This document shows positions 8,203 to 17,285 of a stretch of DNA of 64,000 nucleotides, piece after piece (positions within the stretch are counted from its first letter, which is position 1; the number at the start of each line of letters is the position of its first letter). Origin of the DNA: Cryobacterium tepidiphilum (GTDB lineage: Bacteria; Actinomycetota; Actinomycetes; Actinomycetales; Microbacteriaceae). The notes beneath the pieces are model-generated. The model saw only the letters and a list, made by a program, of their open reading frames with translations, had not been told where the DNA came from and made no database searches. The stretch spans positions 62,001 through 126,000 of the forward strand of contig NZ_RDSR01000001.1 in assembly GCF_003716325.1 (NCBI RefSeq). The letters run 5' to 3'. The translations under genes were made by a program, and so were the position numbers.

Positions 8203-8823
8203 TCAGTCCAGGCGGATGCGATGGGTCGCGTGCCGCGCCGTATCGGCGATCAGCCGGGCATTGGCCTGGTCGGGGCCGAGCGCCCACGCGCGCGCAGCCT
8301 CCGGCGTCTTCCCGAAACGTTCGTGCCGCTCGATGAGGCGCGCCAGGCGGATGCCGTCGTCCAGTTCGAGGAACAGCGTCAGGTCGAGGAGCGCGGCGAC
8401 GGCCTCCCAGCCGTCCCGGCCACGGAGCAGGTAGTTGCCCTCCGCCACGATCACGTCCCGTTCGGGGCCGATGGTGATCGCATCCGGTACCGGCTCCTCG
8501 ACCTCCCGGTCGAACCCGGGCGCCCGCACCGTCTCGCCCGGGCGACGGAGAGCCGCGAGGGTGGCCGCGAAGCCGCCGACGTCGAACGTATCGGGGGCGC
8601 CCATGCGATCGCGCCGGCCCAGGTGGCGCAGGGTCGCCTGGGGAAGGTGGAAGCCGTCCATTGGCAGGAGCGCGGCGCGGGGGCCGAGCCGGGCAACCAC
8701 GTCCGTGGCGAGCGTCGACTTGCCGGAGCCGGGCGAGCCCGCGATGCCGACGATCGTCCGCGCCCGGCCGGCCGCGGCATCCGTCACCGCCTGCACGACG
8801 TCGGCCACGGAGTGAAGGATCAC
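8203..8823 (-). CDS. Nucleoside/nucleotide kinase family protein
   Basis: A 206-residue P-loop kinase of the uridine kinase / pantothenate kinase-like group. It shows Walker A GSPGSGKST (about residues 29-37), the substrate strand MDGFHLPQ (about 55-62), and EGNYLL in the lid region. Members phosphorylate nucleosides, pantothenate or fructose; the exact substrate cannot be told from the sequence. The GTG start lies four bases beyond the stop of the SHOCT-domain gene, so the two are cotranscribed and probably translationally coupled. Confidence 0.8.
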   Translation of the reverse strand: MILHSVADVVQAVTDAAAGRARTIVGIAGSPGSGKSTLATDVVARLGPRAALLPMDGFHLPQATLRHLGRRDRMGAPDTFDVGGFAATLAALRRPGETVRAPGFDREVEEPVPDAITIGPERDVIVAEGNYLLRGRDGWEAVAALLDLTLFLELDDGIRLARLIERHERFGKTPEAARAWALGPDQANARLIADTARHATHRIRLD

Positions 8824-8827
8824 GAGC

Positions 8828-9196
8828 TTAGCGACCGCCGGACAGCACCTCGGCTCGAGCGGCAGCGTGCTCCTCGGCGCTGATCACTCCCTTTGCCCGC
8901 AGCGCATCCAACTCACCCAAGCGTGCTTCAAGGCCCTGCGCCGGAGTGAGTATGTCGCTGCCGAGCACCCGCATGGCCAGGTCCGCCTGGAGCGTTGTCG
9001 GGTCGTAGCCGGCGCGGTTGACCTTGCGCGCGTTGCGGACGATCAGGACGATGACGGCGACGAAACCGAGCAGCACGATGACGGCCCCGACGGCAATGAT
9101 GATCGGCACAATCTGAAACAGAGGATCGGTCTGCGGCATGGTCTCCCCGCCCGCTTCATTGGTCTCGAGCGGGAACGACTCCAGCTCGTCGCTCAC
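8828..9196 (-). CDS. Small membrane protein with a C-terminal SHOCT domain
   Basis: A 122-residue protein with one strong transmembrane helix (about residues 31-53), a basic cytoplasmic stop-transfer segment (RNARKVNRAGYD) and a C-terminal SHOCT-type domain (about 92-118: LDALRAKGVISAEEHAAARA). SHOCT domains are short oligomerisation modules found at the ends of many unrelated membrane proteins. The start is uncertain: GTG at 9196 has GAGAGGAG ten bases upstream, while an internal ATG at 9139 has GGGGAG close before it and would drop 19 acidic residues. It is the first gene of a two-gene operon. Confidence 0.7.
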   Translation of the reverse strand: MSDELESFPLETNEAGGETMPQTDPLFQIVPIIIAVGAVIVLLGFVAVIVLIVRNARKVNRAGYDPTTLQADLAMRVLGSDILTPAQGLEARLGELDALRAKGVISAEEHAAARAEVLSGGR

Positions 9197-9365
9197 GGTA
9201 GCAGAACTCCTCTCACGGGTCTCCTGTGCTCGGCGCCCGGGGGGATGCTCCGTTTTCGTTCGTGAACCTGAGGCTCATAGTGAGCCGGAAGTTCAGGAGC
9301 GGCACCATCGTCGGCACCATTGTCGGCGCGCGTGTCGAGCAGAAGCGGCGTATTGCCGCGTTCCC

Positions 9366-9371
9366 TAGGCT
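9366..9371 (+). promoter_or_regulatory. -10 box TAGGCT of a leaderless promoter (serine hydrolase)
   Basis: TAGGCT is followed by six bases and then the ATG at 9378. The stretch before it (9300-9326) holds a short direct repeat, GGCACCATCGTC / GGCACCATTGTC. Confidence 0.5.
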
Positions 9372-9377
9372 GAGGGG

Positions 9378-10409
9378 ATGGATACGACAGGGCTCGACGA
9401 CTTCCTGGCCGACACCGAGTTCTCGGGGGTCGTGCTCGTGCGCCGGGAGAACGCGACCGTCTTCGAGGCCGCGACCGGCCTCGCCACGCAGCGCTGGGGC
9501 ATCCGCAACACGCTCGACACCCGGTTCGACACGGCGTCGATCACCAAGCTGTTCACGAGCGTGGCCGTGCTGCAGCTGGTCGGCGCCGGCCGGCTCGACC
9601 TGGAGCGGTCGATCCACGACTACGTCACCCTCGACGGCACCACCATCCCGCACGACGTCACGCTGCTGCACCTGCTCACGCACACGAGCGGCATCGCCGA
9701 CATCGCCGAGGAGTCGGTGGGCGAGGATGCCGACACCGGTGAGGACTACGCGGCGCTCTGGGCCCGCATCCCCGCCTATACGCTCACCGAGACCGCCGAT
9801 TTTCTGCCGCTCTTCGCGCACAAGCGCCCCGCCACGATGCCGGGCGTCGAGGCGGCGTACTCCGATGCCGGGTACATCCTCGCGGGCCTCGCCGTGGAGA
9901 ACGCCACCGGCATGCCGTACCGGCAATACGTGTACGACGAGGTCTTCACTCGGGCCGGCATGACGGATGCGGGTTTCTACGACCGCCGGGACGCCGCGCC
10001 GCGCCTCGCCGAGGGCTGGGACCAGGGCGCCGACGGCCTCTGGCGGGCGAACCTCTTCGGCGCCCCGCCCATCGGGTCGCCCGCGGAGGGAGCCCAGGCG
10101 ACCGCCGCCGACCTGGCGCGGTTCGCGCAGGCGCTGCGCGCCGGGGAACTGCTGAACCCGGAACTCACCGGGGAGTTCTTCATCCCGCAGGTGCAGCTCG
10201 ACGACGAGACGAGCTACGGGTTCGGACTCGAGTTCGACCTGAACCGCAACGGAACCACCCATTCCTGGTACAGCGACGGCATCGGCGCCGGGGCCAGCGG
10301 CATCCTTCGCCACTATGTCGACCCGGGGCTCGACGTCGTCGTGCTCAGCAACTCGGAAGAGGGCGCCTGGCCCGTCGTGCGCGAGCTCGACGAGCGCCTC
10401 GGCGGCTAA
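9378..10409 (+). CDS. Serine hydrolase of the beta-lactamase / class C family
   Basis: A 343-residue penicillin-binding-protein-fold hydrolase. The nucleophile motif is SITK (residues 54-57). The second motif position reads YSDAGY (about 161-166), with Asp where many members have Asn. A histidine-bearing GTTHSWYSDG stretch lies near residue 295 where the KTG-like third motif is expected. No signal peptide is visible, so it probably acts in the cytoplasm as an esterase or peptidase rather than as a secreted beta-lactamase. It is transcribed alone from a leaderless promoter. Confidence 0.8.
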   Translation: MDTTGLDDFLADTEFSGVVLVRRENATVFEAATGLATQRWGIRNTLDTRFDTASITKLFTSVAVLQLVGAGRLDLERSIHDYVTLDGTTIPHDVTLLHLLTHTSGIADIAEESVGEDADTGEDYAALWARIPAYTLTETADFLPLFAHKRPATMPGVEAAYSDAGYILAGLAVENATGMPYRQYVYDEVFTRAGMTDAGFYDRRDAAPRLAEGWDQGADGLWRANLFGAPPIGSPAEGAQATAADLARFAQALRAGELLNPELTGEFFIPQVQLDDETSYGFGLEFDLNRNGTTHSWYSDGIGAGASGILRHYVDPGLDVVVLSNSEEGAWPVVRELDERLGG

Positions 10410-10413
10410 GTAG

Positions 10414-10430
10414 CGCGCGACTTCCGCGCG
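10414..10430 (+). terminator. Short GC hairpin after the serine hydrolase gene
   Basis: CGCGCG, a five-base loop and CGCGCG begin five bases after the stop codon, followed by the pyrimidine run TCTTCCCCC. This fits a terminator between convergent genes, though there is no uridine tract. Confidence 0.35.
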
Positions 10431-10517
10431 TCTTCCCCCGGTTTCTCTCCCGTTTCAGGGGCGCAGGCGGAGCGCGACCGAGGAGCCGGCCTCAGAGCGC
10501 TCCCTGGCGCCCGGCGA

Positions 10518-11333
10518 TCAGAGCGCGTTCTCGGCCAGCCAGCCGGTGAGCACGCGGGTGAAATCATCGGCGCGCTCGACGCTCGGCAGGTGCGCCGTGT
10601 CGCGGAAGGTGCATCCGCTGGCCGTCGGAATCGCCGACAGCAGGTACTCGTACTCCGCCAGTACGCCGCTGATGTCGTACTCGCCGACCGTGACGAGTGT
10701 CGGCACAGTGATGTCGGCGACGCGGTCGAACGCCGGCGGCTCAAGCGGGATCGGCGTGGGGTCCTCGTCGGCGTGCACGACGTTCACGCGGTTGAGTTCG
10801 GAGGCGGTGGCGAGGAACTCGGGATCGACCTCGTCCTCCGAGCGGGTCGGCCCCACCGCCCAGAGCAGCACCTCGAGCTGGGCCAGCCGGTGCCAGTCCT
10901 TCTGCGCGAACGCCTCATCGAGACCGTCGAAGAGCGCGTCCTCGCGTTCGGTGAGCTCCGTCTCGGGGAATCCGCTGGGCCCTGCCCCCACGGTGACCAG
11001 CCCGGCGACCCGGCCCGGGCTCTCGACGGCGAGGTCGATCGCGAGCGCGCCTCCCCGCGAGCAGCCGATCAGCGTCGCCTTCGCGATGCCGAGGTGGTCG
11101 AGCACGGCCAGCGCGTCGGCGCGGGGCGAGAACTCCACATTGAGGCTCTCGGTCTGCCCGAAACCGCGGGCGTCGAAGCGGATGACGAAATGGTCGGCGG
11201 CCAGCGCGGCCACCTGGGGGTCCCACATCCGCAGGTTCGCGATGCCGGCGTGCAGCAGCAGCAGCGCGGGCTTCGACACGTGGCCGTCGGTCTCGTAGTA
11301 GAGCGAGGCACCCGGGACGTCAATGTGCGGCAT
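10518..11333 (-). CDS. Alpha/beta hydrolase
   Basis: A 271-residue alpha/beta-hydrolase-fold protein. LLLLHAGIANLRMWDPQ provides the oxyanion region (about residues 22-38), GCSRGG (about 92-97) is the nucleophile elbow with its serine, an acidic residue follows in VGEYDI, and the histidine is in DTAHLP near the end. The overall pattern resembles 3-oxoadipate enol-lactonase-like hydrolases, but the substrate is not known. The start at 11333 is set by a TAGGCT box seven bases upstream on the minus strand; the frame is open much further upstream, antisense to the transporter gene, without coding sense. Confidence 0.8.
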   Translation of the reverse strand: MPHIDVPGASLYYETDGHVSKPALLLLHAGIANLRMWDPQVAALAADHFVIRFDARGFGQTESLNVEFSPRADALAVLDHLGIAKATLIGCSRGGALAIDLAVESPGRVAGLVTVGAGPSGFPETELTEREDALFDGLDEAFAQKDWHRLAQLEVLLWAVGPTRSEDEVDPEFLATASELNRVNVVHADEDPTPIPLEPPAFDRVADITVPTLVTVGEYDISGVLAEYEYLLSAIPTASGCTFRDTAHLPSVERADDFTRVLTGWLAENAL

Positions 11334-11340
11334 GGCACTC

Positions 11341-11350
11341 AGCCTAGACT
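11341..11350. promoter_or_regulatory. Overlapping divergent -10 boxes
   Basis: AGCCTAGACT contains TAGACT on the plus strand (11345-11350), seven bases before the ATG at 11358. It also contains TAGGCT on the minus strand (11346-11341), seven bases before the ATG at 11333. Both neighbours therefore appear leaderless, and the two -10 boxes share two bases, so RNA polymerase can serve only one direction at a time. Confidence 0.5.
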
Positions 11351-11357
11351 GCATGAA

Positions 11358-12278
11358 ATGGGCGGAGTGCTGATCGGATTCGGAATCATCGGATTCGTCA
11401 TCCTCGTCGGTTACATCGTGCAGCGCTCCGGCGTGACCGGCCCGAGCGGGCGCGTCGTGCTCAACCGCGTCGCCTTCTTCGTGGCCACCCCGGCGCTGCT
11501 GTTCACTGTGCTCGAGCACGCGGATGTGCGGGTGCTGCTGTCGTCGTTCCTCGCCACGGTGCTGTGCTCGGTTCTCGTCGGCGCGGTGCTGTACGTGGTG
11601 CTGTCGAGGATCCTGTTCCCCCGCCCGCTCGCCGAGACCGCGCTCGGCACCGCCGGGTCGATGTACGTCAACGCCAATAACATCGGCCTGCCGGTGGCCG
11701 TGTACGTGCTCGGCGACGCGCAGTACGTGGCGCCCGTGCTGCTGCTGCAGCTGCTGGTGCTTGCGCCGGCGACGCTCATGCTGCTCGACATCTCCACCAG
11801 CGGCCGGGTGTCGGCCCGGTCGATCATCACGCAACCGGTGCGCAACCCGATGATCATCGCATCCGTTGCCGGGGTGGCGGTCGCGGCCCTGCACATCGAC
11901 CTGCCCGACGCCCTGCTGGCGCCGCTTGAGCTGATCGGCGGCGCCGCGATCCCGCTGGTGCTGATGGCATTCGGCATGTCGCTGCACGGCGAGCGGCCGC
12001 TGCAAGCCGGCACGGGGCGCAAGCAGGTCGCCGCCGCATCCCTCATCAAGGTCGCGGTGATGCCGCTCACCGCGTGGCTGTTCGGGCGCTTCGTGTTCGG
12101 GCTGGACGGCGCCGATCTCTTCGCGGTCGTGGCCGTTGCGACGCTGCCGACGGCGCAGAACATCTACAACTTCGCGGCCCGCTACGGGCGTGGCGAGGTC
12201 GTGGCGCGCGACACCATCCTCGTCACGACGGTCGCGTCGATCCCCGCCCTGCTCGTCGTCGCCGCCCTGCTCGCCTGA
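11358..12278 (+). CDS. AEC (auxin efflux carrier) family permease
   Basis: A 306-residue integral membrane protein with about ten hydrophobic helices in two halves, as expected for the AEC/bile-acid-sodium symporter fold. [18 protein letters not shown] near residue 100 is the family's conserved helix-break region in the first half, and [11 protein letters not shown] is its counterpart in the second half. Bacterial members export small organic acids or auxin-like compounds, so a carboxylate exporter is the likely role. It is divergent from the hydrolase gene, with shared promoter bases. Confidence 0.85.
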   Translation: MGGVLIGFGIIGFVILVGYIVQRSGVTGPSGRVVLNRVAFFVATPALLFTVLEHADVRVLLSSFLATVLCSVLVGAVLYVVLSRILFPRPLAETALGTAGSMYVNANNIGLPVAVYVLGDAQYVAPVLLLQLLVLAPATLMLLDISTSGRVSARSIITQPVRNPMIIASVAGVAVAALHIDLPDALLAPLELIGGAAIPLVLMAFGMSLHGERPLQAGTGRKQVAAASLIKVAVMPLTAWLFGRFVFGLDGADLFAVVAVATLPTAQNIYNFAARYGRGEVVARDTILVTTVASIPALLVVAALLA

Positions 12279-12328
12279 GCTCGCGTCCTCACCCCGCTTC
12301 CTCGGCTAGGGGCTCGGCGGCGGAGAGG

Positions 12329-13162
12329 TCAGAAGATCATCGGGCGGTCGTCGTCCTCCTCGACCTCAAGGTCGACGACGACGGGAACGTGGTCGCTCGG
12401 GGCGTCGCCCTTGCGCTCGTTGCGGTGGATCGACGCGTCGGTCACCAGGTCGCCGAAAGCGGGCGAGCCGAGGATGAAGTCGATGCGCATGCCCTCATTG
12501 CGCGGGAACGCGAGCCGCTTGTAGTCCCAGTAGGTGAACCCCTCGGGCACGAGGGGGCGCACCACGTCGGCGAGACCCGCGGTCTCGAATGCGAAGAACG
12601 CGGCGCGCTCCGGCGGGGAGATGTGCGTGGAGACGCCCGGCAGCAGGCCCGGCACGTTGGCGTCCGAGTCCAGCGGGGCGACGTTCCAGTCGCCCATGAG
12701 CGCGAGGGCGAGGCCCGGGTCCGCGGCGAGCTCGGCCCTGGTGTGGTCGAGAAGCCGCGCCAGCCAGTCGAGCTTGTAGGCGTAGTGAGGGTCGTCGAGG
12801 GAACGCCCGTTCGGCACGTACAGGCTCCACAGCCGCAGGTCGTTCACGGTGATCCCGAGGGCGCGCGCCTCGAGGGGCAGCCCCTCGCCTTCCTCGCCCT
12901 TCAGGAAGCCGGGCATGTGCGGAAAGCTGGTGGCGACATCCGTCATGCCGTAGCGGCTGGCGAACGCGACGCCGTTCCACTGGTTCTTGCCGTGGATCAC
13001 GAGCTCGTATCCGGCCTCCTCGAAGGCGGCGGCGGGGAACTGCTCCGGCGTGCACTTGATCTCCTGCATGGCCAGCACGTCGATGTCTTCGCGAACCAGC
13101 CAGTCCACCACCCGGGGAGCGCGGGCACGGATCGAGTTCACATTCCAGGTGGCGATACGCAT
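12329..13162 (-). CDS. xthA: Exodeoxyribonuclease III
   Basis: A 277-residue member of the exonuclease/endonuclease/phosphatase fold that cuts DNA at abasic sites and trims 3' ends during base-excision repair. Visible motifs: [14 protein letters not shown] at the start, QEIKC with the metal-binding Glu (about residue 38), the LMGDWNVAP catalytic strand, and [10 protein letters not shown] with the C-terminal Asp-His pair. The start at 13162 is supported by the conserved opening motif and by a TAAGCT box seven bases upstream. It is convergent with the permease gene. Confidence 0.92.
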   Translation of the reverse strand: MRIATWNVNSIRARAPRVVDWLVREDIDVLAMQEIKCTPEQFPAAAFEEAGYELVIHGKNQWNGVAFASRYGMTDVATSFPHMPGFLKGEEGEGLPLEARALGITVNDLRLWSLYVPNGRSLDDPHYAYKLDWLARLLDHTRAELAADPGLALALMGDWNVAPLDSDANVPGLLPGVSTHISPPERAAFFAFETAGLADVVRPLVPEGFTYWDYKRLAFPRNEGMRIDFILGSPAFGDLVTDASIHRNERKGDAPSDHVPVVVDLEVEEDDDRPMIF

Positions 13163-13169
13163 GCCTCTC

Positions 13170-13175
13170 AGCTTA
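13170..13175 (-). promoter_or_regulatory. -10 box TAAGCT of a leaderless promoter (xthA)
   Basis: On the minus strand TAAGCT precedes the ATG at 13162 by seven bases. GAGAGGC lies between, so a weak ribosome binding site cannot be excluded. Confidence 0.4.
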
Positions 13176-13244
13176 TTTGGCGCGCCCGGATGCCCCGCAC
13201 GCCGGGGTGCGTCAGGCCTCGTCGATCGGGGGCAGGATGGAGGC

Positions 13245-14246
13245 ATGACGGGATTGCAGATCGGCTACGCGGCCATGCTCGAGCAGTTCGCGCCGGCCGA
13301 GGCCGTGGCGCTCTCCGCCTACGCGGAGGAGCACGGCTTCAGCGGAGTGATGGCCGCGGACCACTACCAGCCGTGGGTGCCGGCGCAGGGCCAGGCATCC
13401 TTCGTCTGGAACGTGCTCACGGCGGTGGCCGAGCGCACGCGCGGCGACTTCGGCCCCGGCGTGACGGCGCCCACCTTCCGCTGGCACCCCGCCATGGTGG
13501 CGCAGGCGTCGGCGACCCTGGCGGCGATGTATCCGGGCCGGCACTGGCTGGGGCTCGGCTCGGGCGAGGCGCTCAACGAGCACATCGTCGGCGGCTACTG
13601 GCCCGAGGTGCCCGAGCGCATCAACCGCATGTTCGAGGCCATCGAGATCATCACCAAGCTCTTCCAGGGCTCCCTCGCCGGCAAGGACGTCAAACATTCC
13701 GGCCAGTTCTACAAGCTCGAGTCCACCCGGCTGTGGACCATGCCGGAGGTCGCCCCGGAGATCCTCGTCGCCACGGCCGGGCCGGTGACCGCCAAGCGCG
13801 CGGGACGCCATGCCGACGGGCTCATCACGGTGGGCGCGCCGCTCGAGAAGATCGAGATGCTCTTCGGCAAATTCGACGCCGGCGCGCGAGAGGCCGGCAA
13901 GGACCCGGCGACCATGCCCAAGGTGCTGCAACTGCACCTCAGCTGGGCCAAGACGCACGAGGAGGCGCTCGCCAACGCAATGCACGAATGGCCCAACGGC
14001 GGCATGAAATTCCCGAAGGGCGACATCCGCTCGCCGTTCGAATTCGAGCAGATGGCGAAGCTGGTGCGCCCCGAGGACTTCGAGGGCCGCCTGCTCATCT
14101 CGGCCGACCCCGACGAGCACCGCGCCTACATCCAGCGGTTCGTCGACCTCGGCTTCGACCGCATCTACCTGCACAACGTGGGGCGCAACCAGCGGGAGTG
14201 GATCGACGTGTTCGGCCGCGACGTATTGCCGAAACTGGGGCGGTGA
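13245..14246 (+). CDS. F420-dependent LLM oxidoreductase, glucose-6-phosphate dehydrogenase-like
   Basis: A 333-residue luciferase-like enzyme of the branch that contains mycobacterial F420-dependent glucose-6-phosphate dehydrogenase (Fgd). Shared features are the opening [21 protein letters not shown] with the active-site histidine (about residues 40-48), [11 protein letters not shown] (about 106-116) and the late [18 protein letters not shown]. In Fgd the corresponding residues hold F420 and the sugar phosphate; the true substrate here is unproven. The stop overlaps or abuts the start of cofE, so enzyme and cofactor genes form one operon (Fgd-like, cofE, cofC). Confidence 0.82.
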   Translation: MTGLQIGYAAMLEQFAPAEAVALSAYAEEHGFSGVMAADHYQPWVPAQGQASFVWNVLTAVAERTRGDFGPGVTAPTFRWHPAMVAQASATLAAMYPGRHWLGLGSGEALNEHIVGGYWPEVPERINRMFEAIEIITKLFQGSLAGKDVKHSGQFYKLESTRLWTMPEVAPEILVATAGPVTAKRAGRHADGLITVGAPLEKIEMLFGKFDAGAREAGKDPATMPKVLQLHLSWAKTHEEALANAMHEWPNGGMKFPKGDIRSPFEFEQMAKLVRPEDFEGRLLISADPDEHRAYIQRFVDLGFDRIYLHNVGRNQREWIDVFGRDVLPKLGR

Positions 14247-14248
14247 CC

Positions 14249-15154
14249 ATGTCGCGGCTGCACGTCTTCGCGCTCGAGGGCATCGGTGAGATCGCGGCCG
14301 GTGACGACCTGGCATCGGTCATCGTGCAGGCGGCGCGCGCGACGGATGTGAGGTACTCGCCTCTCCAGGACGGCGACATCGTCGCGGTCACCAGCAAGAT
14401 CGTCTCGAAGGCGGAAGGCCGGGCCGTGGCGGCGGAGGGCCGCGACGACGCCATCGCCGCCGAAACCGTGCGCGTGGTGGCCAGCCGCGAGCATGCCGGC
14501 GGCGTCACCCGGATCGTGGAGAACCGGCAGGGACTGGTGATGGCCGCCGCGGGCGTCGACGCGAGCAATACCGCGGAGGGCACGGTCCTGCTGCTGCCCG
14601 AAGACCCCGACGCCTCGGCGCGGGCGCTGTGCGCGGCGCTCCGGGCACGCACCCGGCTGCGGCTCGGCGTCGTCATCACCGACACCGCCGGGCGCGCCTG
14701 GCGGGAGGGCCAGACCGACATCGCGATCGGTGCGGCCGGCGTGGTGGTCATGGACGACCTGCGGGGCGCAACGGATGCGTCGGGCCGGCGCCTCGACGTC
14801 ACGGTCGCCGCGGTCGCCGACGAGATCGCCGCCGCCGCCGACCTGGTCAAGGGCAAGGCGAATGGCATCCCGGTCGCCGTCGTGCGCGGCCTGGAACGGT
14901 TCGTGGAGGACATCGGGCAGTCGGATGCCCGCGCGATACAGCGACCGGCCGCGACCGACATGTTCCGGCTCGGAACCGCTGAGGCGCACGCGGAAGGCTA
15001 CGACGAGGGGTTCGACGCCGGGTTCGCGGAGGGGAAGCTCGCGGGCTTCGCCGACGGCCAGGCGGCCGGCTTCGCGGAGGGCATCGACGCGGGGCGCGCC
15101 GAGGGACGCGAGCGCGGCGACGCTCCCGCGGTCGACCCCGGCACCGTGTCGTGA
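14249..15154 (+). CDS. cofE: Coenzyme F420-0:L-glutamate ligase with an unusual repetitive tail
   Basis: A 301-residue gamma-glutamyl ligase that adds glutamate to F420-0. Family motifs: [17 protein letters not shown] (about residues 43-59), then [20 protein letters not shown] (about 131-150) and [11 protein letters not shown]. It lacks the nitroreductase-like domain fused in mycobacterial FbiB, so it is the stand-alone form. The last 55-60 residues are extra: about ten tetrads of the form xGxx rich in Glu, Asp and Ala. Either the ATG at 14249 or a GTG at 14243, overlapping the previous stop as GTGA, may start translation. It overlaps cofC by four bases. Confidence 0.88.
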   Translation: MSRLHVFALEGIGEIAAGDDLASVIVQAARATDVRYSPLQDGDIVAVTSKIVSKAEGRAVAAEGRDDAIAAETVRVVASREHAGGVTRIVENRQGLVMAAAGVDASNTAEGTVLLLPEDPDASARALCAALRARTRLRLGVVITDTAGRAWREGQTDIAIGAAGVVVMDDLRGATDASGRRLDVTVAAVADEIAAAADLVKGKANGIPVAVVRGLERFVEDIGQSDARAIQRPAATDMFRLGTAEAHAEGYDEGFDAGFAEGKLAGFADGQAAGFAEGIDAGRAEGRERGDAPAVDPGTVS

Positions 15155-15786
15155 GCTGGAGCGTCGTCGTTCCGGTCAAGGGGCGGCCCGGGGCGAAGAG
15201 CCGCCTCGGGGACGTGCCCGACCGCGAGCAGCTGGCGGAGGCGTTCGCGCTCGACACGGTGGCGGCCCTCCTCGCGGCACCCGCGGTCGGCCGCGTCTAC
15301 GTCGTGACGCCCGACCTGTCGGTCGCGCGGCGCATGGAGGCGCTCGGGGCGGAGGTCGTGCCCGAGGATCGGGCCGAGAGCGATCCGCTGAACGCGGCCG
15401 TGCGGCGGGGGCTGGCCGTCGCCCGGACCGACCCGCATGCGCACCGGGCGGTCATCACCGGCGACCTGCCGGAGCTCACGCCCGGCGACGTGGACCAGGC
15501 GCTGCGGCTGGCGTCGGCACATCGACGGTCGATGATCCCGGATGCGGAGGGCACCGGCACGACGGCCCTCTTCGCGCTCGCCGGGGTACGCCTCACGCCG
15601 CGGTTCGGCGCCGGGTCGCGGGCGGTACACGAGGCCGACGGCCACGTTCCCCTCCCGCTCCCGGCGGCCGCACGCATCCGTCGCGACGTCGACACCGCCG
15701 ACGACCTCGCTGAGGCGTTGCGCCTCGGCGCCGGCGTGCACACCCGCGCGGCGCTGGCCGTGGCGGCTCAGCGCCCGAGCGCGTAG
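15151..15786 (+). CDS. cofC: Phosphoenolpyruvate/2-phospholactate guanylyltransferase of F420 synthesis
   Basis: A 211-residue nucleotidyltransferase (CofC/FbiD) that activates phosphoenolpyruvate or 2-phospholactate with GTP as the first step of side-chain assembly on F420. The start has [16 protein letters not shown] (residues 5-20), the nucleotide-binding loop with its lysine; [11 protein letters not shown] (about 106-116) carries the metal-binding aspartate; [12 protein letters not shown] is near the end. The GTG start overlaps cofE by GTGA, so coupling is likely. The last 19 bases overlap the convergent crtEb-like gene. Confidence 0.88.
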   Translation: MSWSVVVPVKGRPGAKSRLGDVPDREQLAEAFALDTVAALLAAPAVGRVYVVTPDLSVARRMEALGAEVVPEDRAESDPLNAAVRRGLAVARTDPHAHRAVITGDLPELTPGDVDQALRLASAHRRSMIPDAEGTGTTALFALAGVRLTPRFGAGSRAVHEADGHVPLPLPAAARIRRDVDTADDLAEALRLGAGVHTRAALAVAAQRPSA

Positions 15787-16643
15787 GCGATCAGCACGAG
15801 GGTGACCAGGAACCCGACGAGGTAGTTGATCCACAGGAACCGGCGCCAGCCCCGATTGGCGCGTTCCGACTCGGCGTCGCTCACCGACCGGAACGGCAGC
15901 GCCGTCGCGATATACGGCAGGGCGAAGACGGCAGCGAGTGCGCCGGGCCAGCCCGTGGGCAGCATCAGCAGCCCCGCGAGGGCCCAGGCGGCGATCGCGA
16001 AACGCACGGTCCACTTCGCGCCCATCACGGTGGCGACCGAGTGGATGCCGCCGGCCCGGTCGGGCACCACGTCTTGCACGGCGCCGAAGGCGTGACTGGC
16101 CATCCCCCAGAGGAAGAACGCGGCCAGGAGCAGCACGAGCGCGGGCGTGACGGTCGCGCCCGCCAGCACCAGCCCGTACACCGCCGGGCTCACGAAATGC
16201 GTGCTGGAGGTGATCGAGTCCAGAAACGGCTTCTCCTTGAAACGCAGGCCCGGCACCGAGTACGCCGCCACCGCGAAGAGGCTCACGGCGAGCACGACCC
16301 AGGAAGCCGGGCCGCCCACGGCGACCAGCACCGCCACGAACGGGACGCACAGCAGCACCGCGACCCGGAGCGTCAGCCGGTGGGCGCCCTGCTGCAGCAC
16401 CGCGCCCTCGAGCCCTCCCTTGCGGGGGTTGGCGAGGTCGGACTCGAAATCGAACACGTCATTGATGCCGTACATGGCCAGGTTGTACGGCACCAGGAAG
16501 AACAGCGTTCCGACCACGAGCGCCGCGTCGAGCCGGCCGGTGGAGAGCAGATAGGCGGCGGCGAACGGGAAGGCGGTGTTGATCCAGCTGACCGGGCGGG
16601 ATGCCACGATCAGCTGGCCGACGGCGCTACGGTCACCGGTCAT
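15768..16643 (-). CDS. crtEb: Prenyltransferase, probable lycopene elongase (CrtEb type)
   Basis: A 291-residue UbiA-superfamily membrane enzyme with about eight hydrophobic helices. The first aspartate motif is NDVFDFESD (about residues 60-68), and the second region is QDVVPDRAGG (about 192-201). In C50-carotenoid operons of actinobacteria this enzyme adds two C5 units to lycopene. Its place at the end of crtB-crtI-crtYe-crtYf supports that role rather than quinone synthesis. The ATG at 16643 overlaps the end of crtYf by 11 bases. It is the last gene of the carotenoid operon. Confidence 0.87.
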   Translation of the reverse strand: MTGDRSAVGQLIVASRPVSWINTAFPFAAAYLLSTGRLDAALVVGTLFFLVPYNLAMYGINDVFDFESDLANPRKGGLEGAVLQQGAHRLTLRVAVLLCVPFVAVLVAVGGPASWVVLAVSLFAVAAYSVPGLRFKEKPFLDSITSSTHFVSPAVYGLVLAGATVTPALVLLLAAFFLWGMASHAFGAVQDVVPDRAGGIHSVATVMGAKWTVRFAIAAWALAGLLMLPTGWPGALAAVFALPYIATALPFRSVSDAESERANRGWRRFLWINYLVGFLVTLVLIAYALGR

Positions 16644-16959
16644 GGTCGCCTCGCCTGCCGAACAGGAGCCATAGCGCGGGGAGCAGCAGGAGGGCGGCAA
16701 GGGGGTACGCGAAGTCCTCGAGGGGCGCCACGCCCACGAGCACGCCGGAGATGGCGTCCGGCGCGTAGGTCATGAGCCCGAGCCGGATCATCACGTTGTC
16801 GAAGACCGCGGTCAGCGCCAGCACCACGAGGCCGGCCAGGGCGACCGGGAGCCACCAGCGGGTCGCGAGCGCGCGTCCGGCGGGATGCGCCGCCAGCGCA
16901 ATGGTCAGCACCAGCGCGGCAAGGGCGAGGAAAGCCAGACTCAGCCCGATGTAGGTCAT
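16633..16959 (-). CDS. crtYf: C50 carotenoid epsilon-cyclase subunit CrtYf
   Basis: A 108-residue membrane protein with three hydrophobic helices and the lycopene-cyclase-domain pattern: FDNVMIRLGLMTYAP (about residues 53-67), and APLEDFAYPLAALLLL (about 76-91) with the acidic pair thought to act in cyclisation. It works as a heterodimer with CrtYe on the C50 intermediate. The ATG overlaps the crtYe stop by four bases (ATGA). Confidence 0.85.
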   Translation of the reverse strand: MTYIGLSLAFLALAALVLTIALAAHPAGRALATRWWLPVALAGLVVLALTAVFDNVMIRLGLMTYAPDAISGVLVGVAPLEDFAYPLAALLLLPALWLLFGRRGDHDR

Positions 16960-17285
16960 CGGCCGTCCCTCCGGCGCCCCGAGGCCATCTGGCCGATCCC
17001 GGAGATGAGCACCACGGTCAGGTAGCACAAGAAGGCGAGGAACACCGGTTCCTCGAGCGGGAGCTCCGGGGCGAGCTCCATGCCGGTCATGATCCGCGTT
17101 TCACCGCGGGCGAAGATCCCGAAGGCGATGCCGAGGAGGTCCCACGCCAGGAAGAAGATCAGGCCGCCGGCGAGCACCAGGGTCGCACGCCCGGCATCCT
17201 TCCAGAAGAAGAGCCGAAACCGGCGGTCGAGCAGTGCCATGCATCCGAGCGCCACGAGAAGGCAGGCGAGGTAGGCGACGCTCAC
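16956..17285 (-). CDS. crtYe: C50 carotenoid epsilon-cyclase subunit CrtYe
   Basis: A 109-residue partner of CrtYf with three hydrophobic helices; AWDLLGIAFGIFARGETRI (about residues 47-65) and LPLEEPVFLAFL (about 75-86) match the conserved cyclase motifs. The GTG at 17285 was chosen because it overlaps the crtI stop as GTGA; the frame stays open upstream but only antisense to or within crtI. The cyclase pair closes epsilon-type (decaprenoxanthin-like) or gamma-type (sarcinaxanthin-like) rings, and the sequence alone does not say which. Confidence 0.85.
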   Translation of the reverse strand: MSVAYLACLLVALGCMALLDRRFRLFFWKDAGRATLVLAGGLIFFLAWDLLGIAFGIFARGETRIMTGMELAPELPLEEPVFLAFLCYLTVVLISGIGQMASGRRRDGR

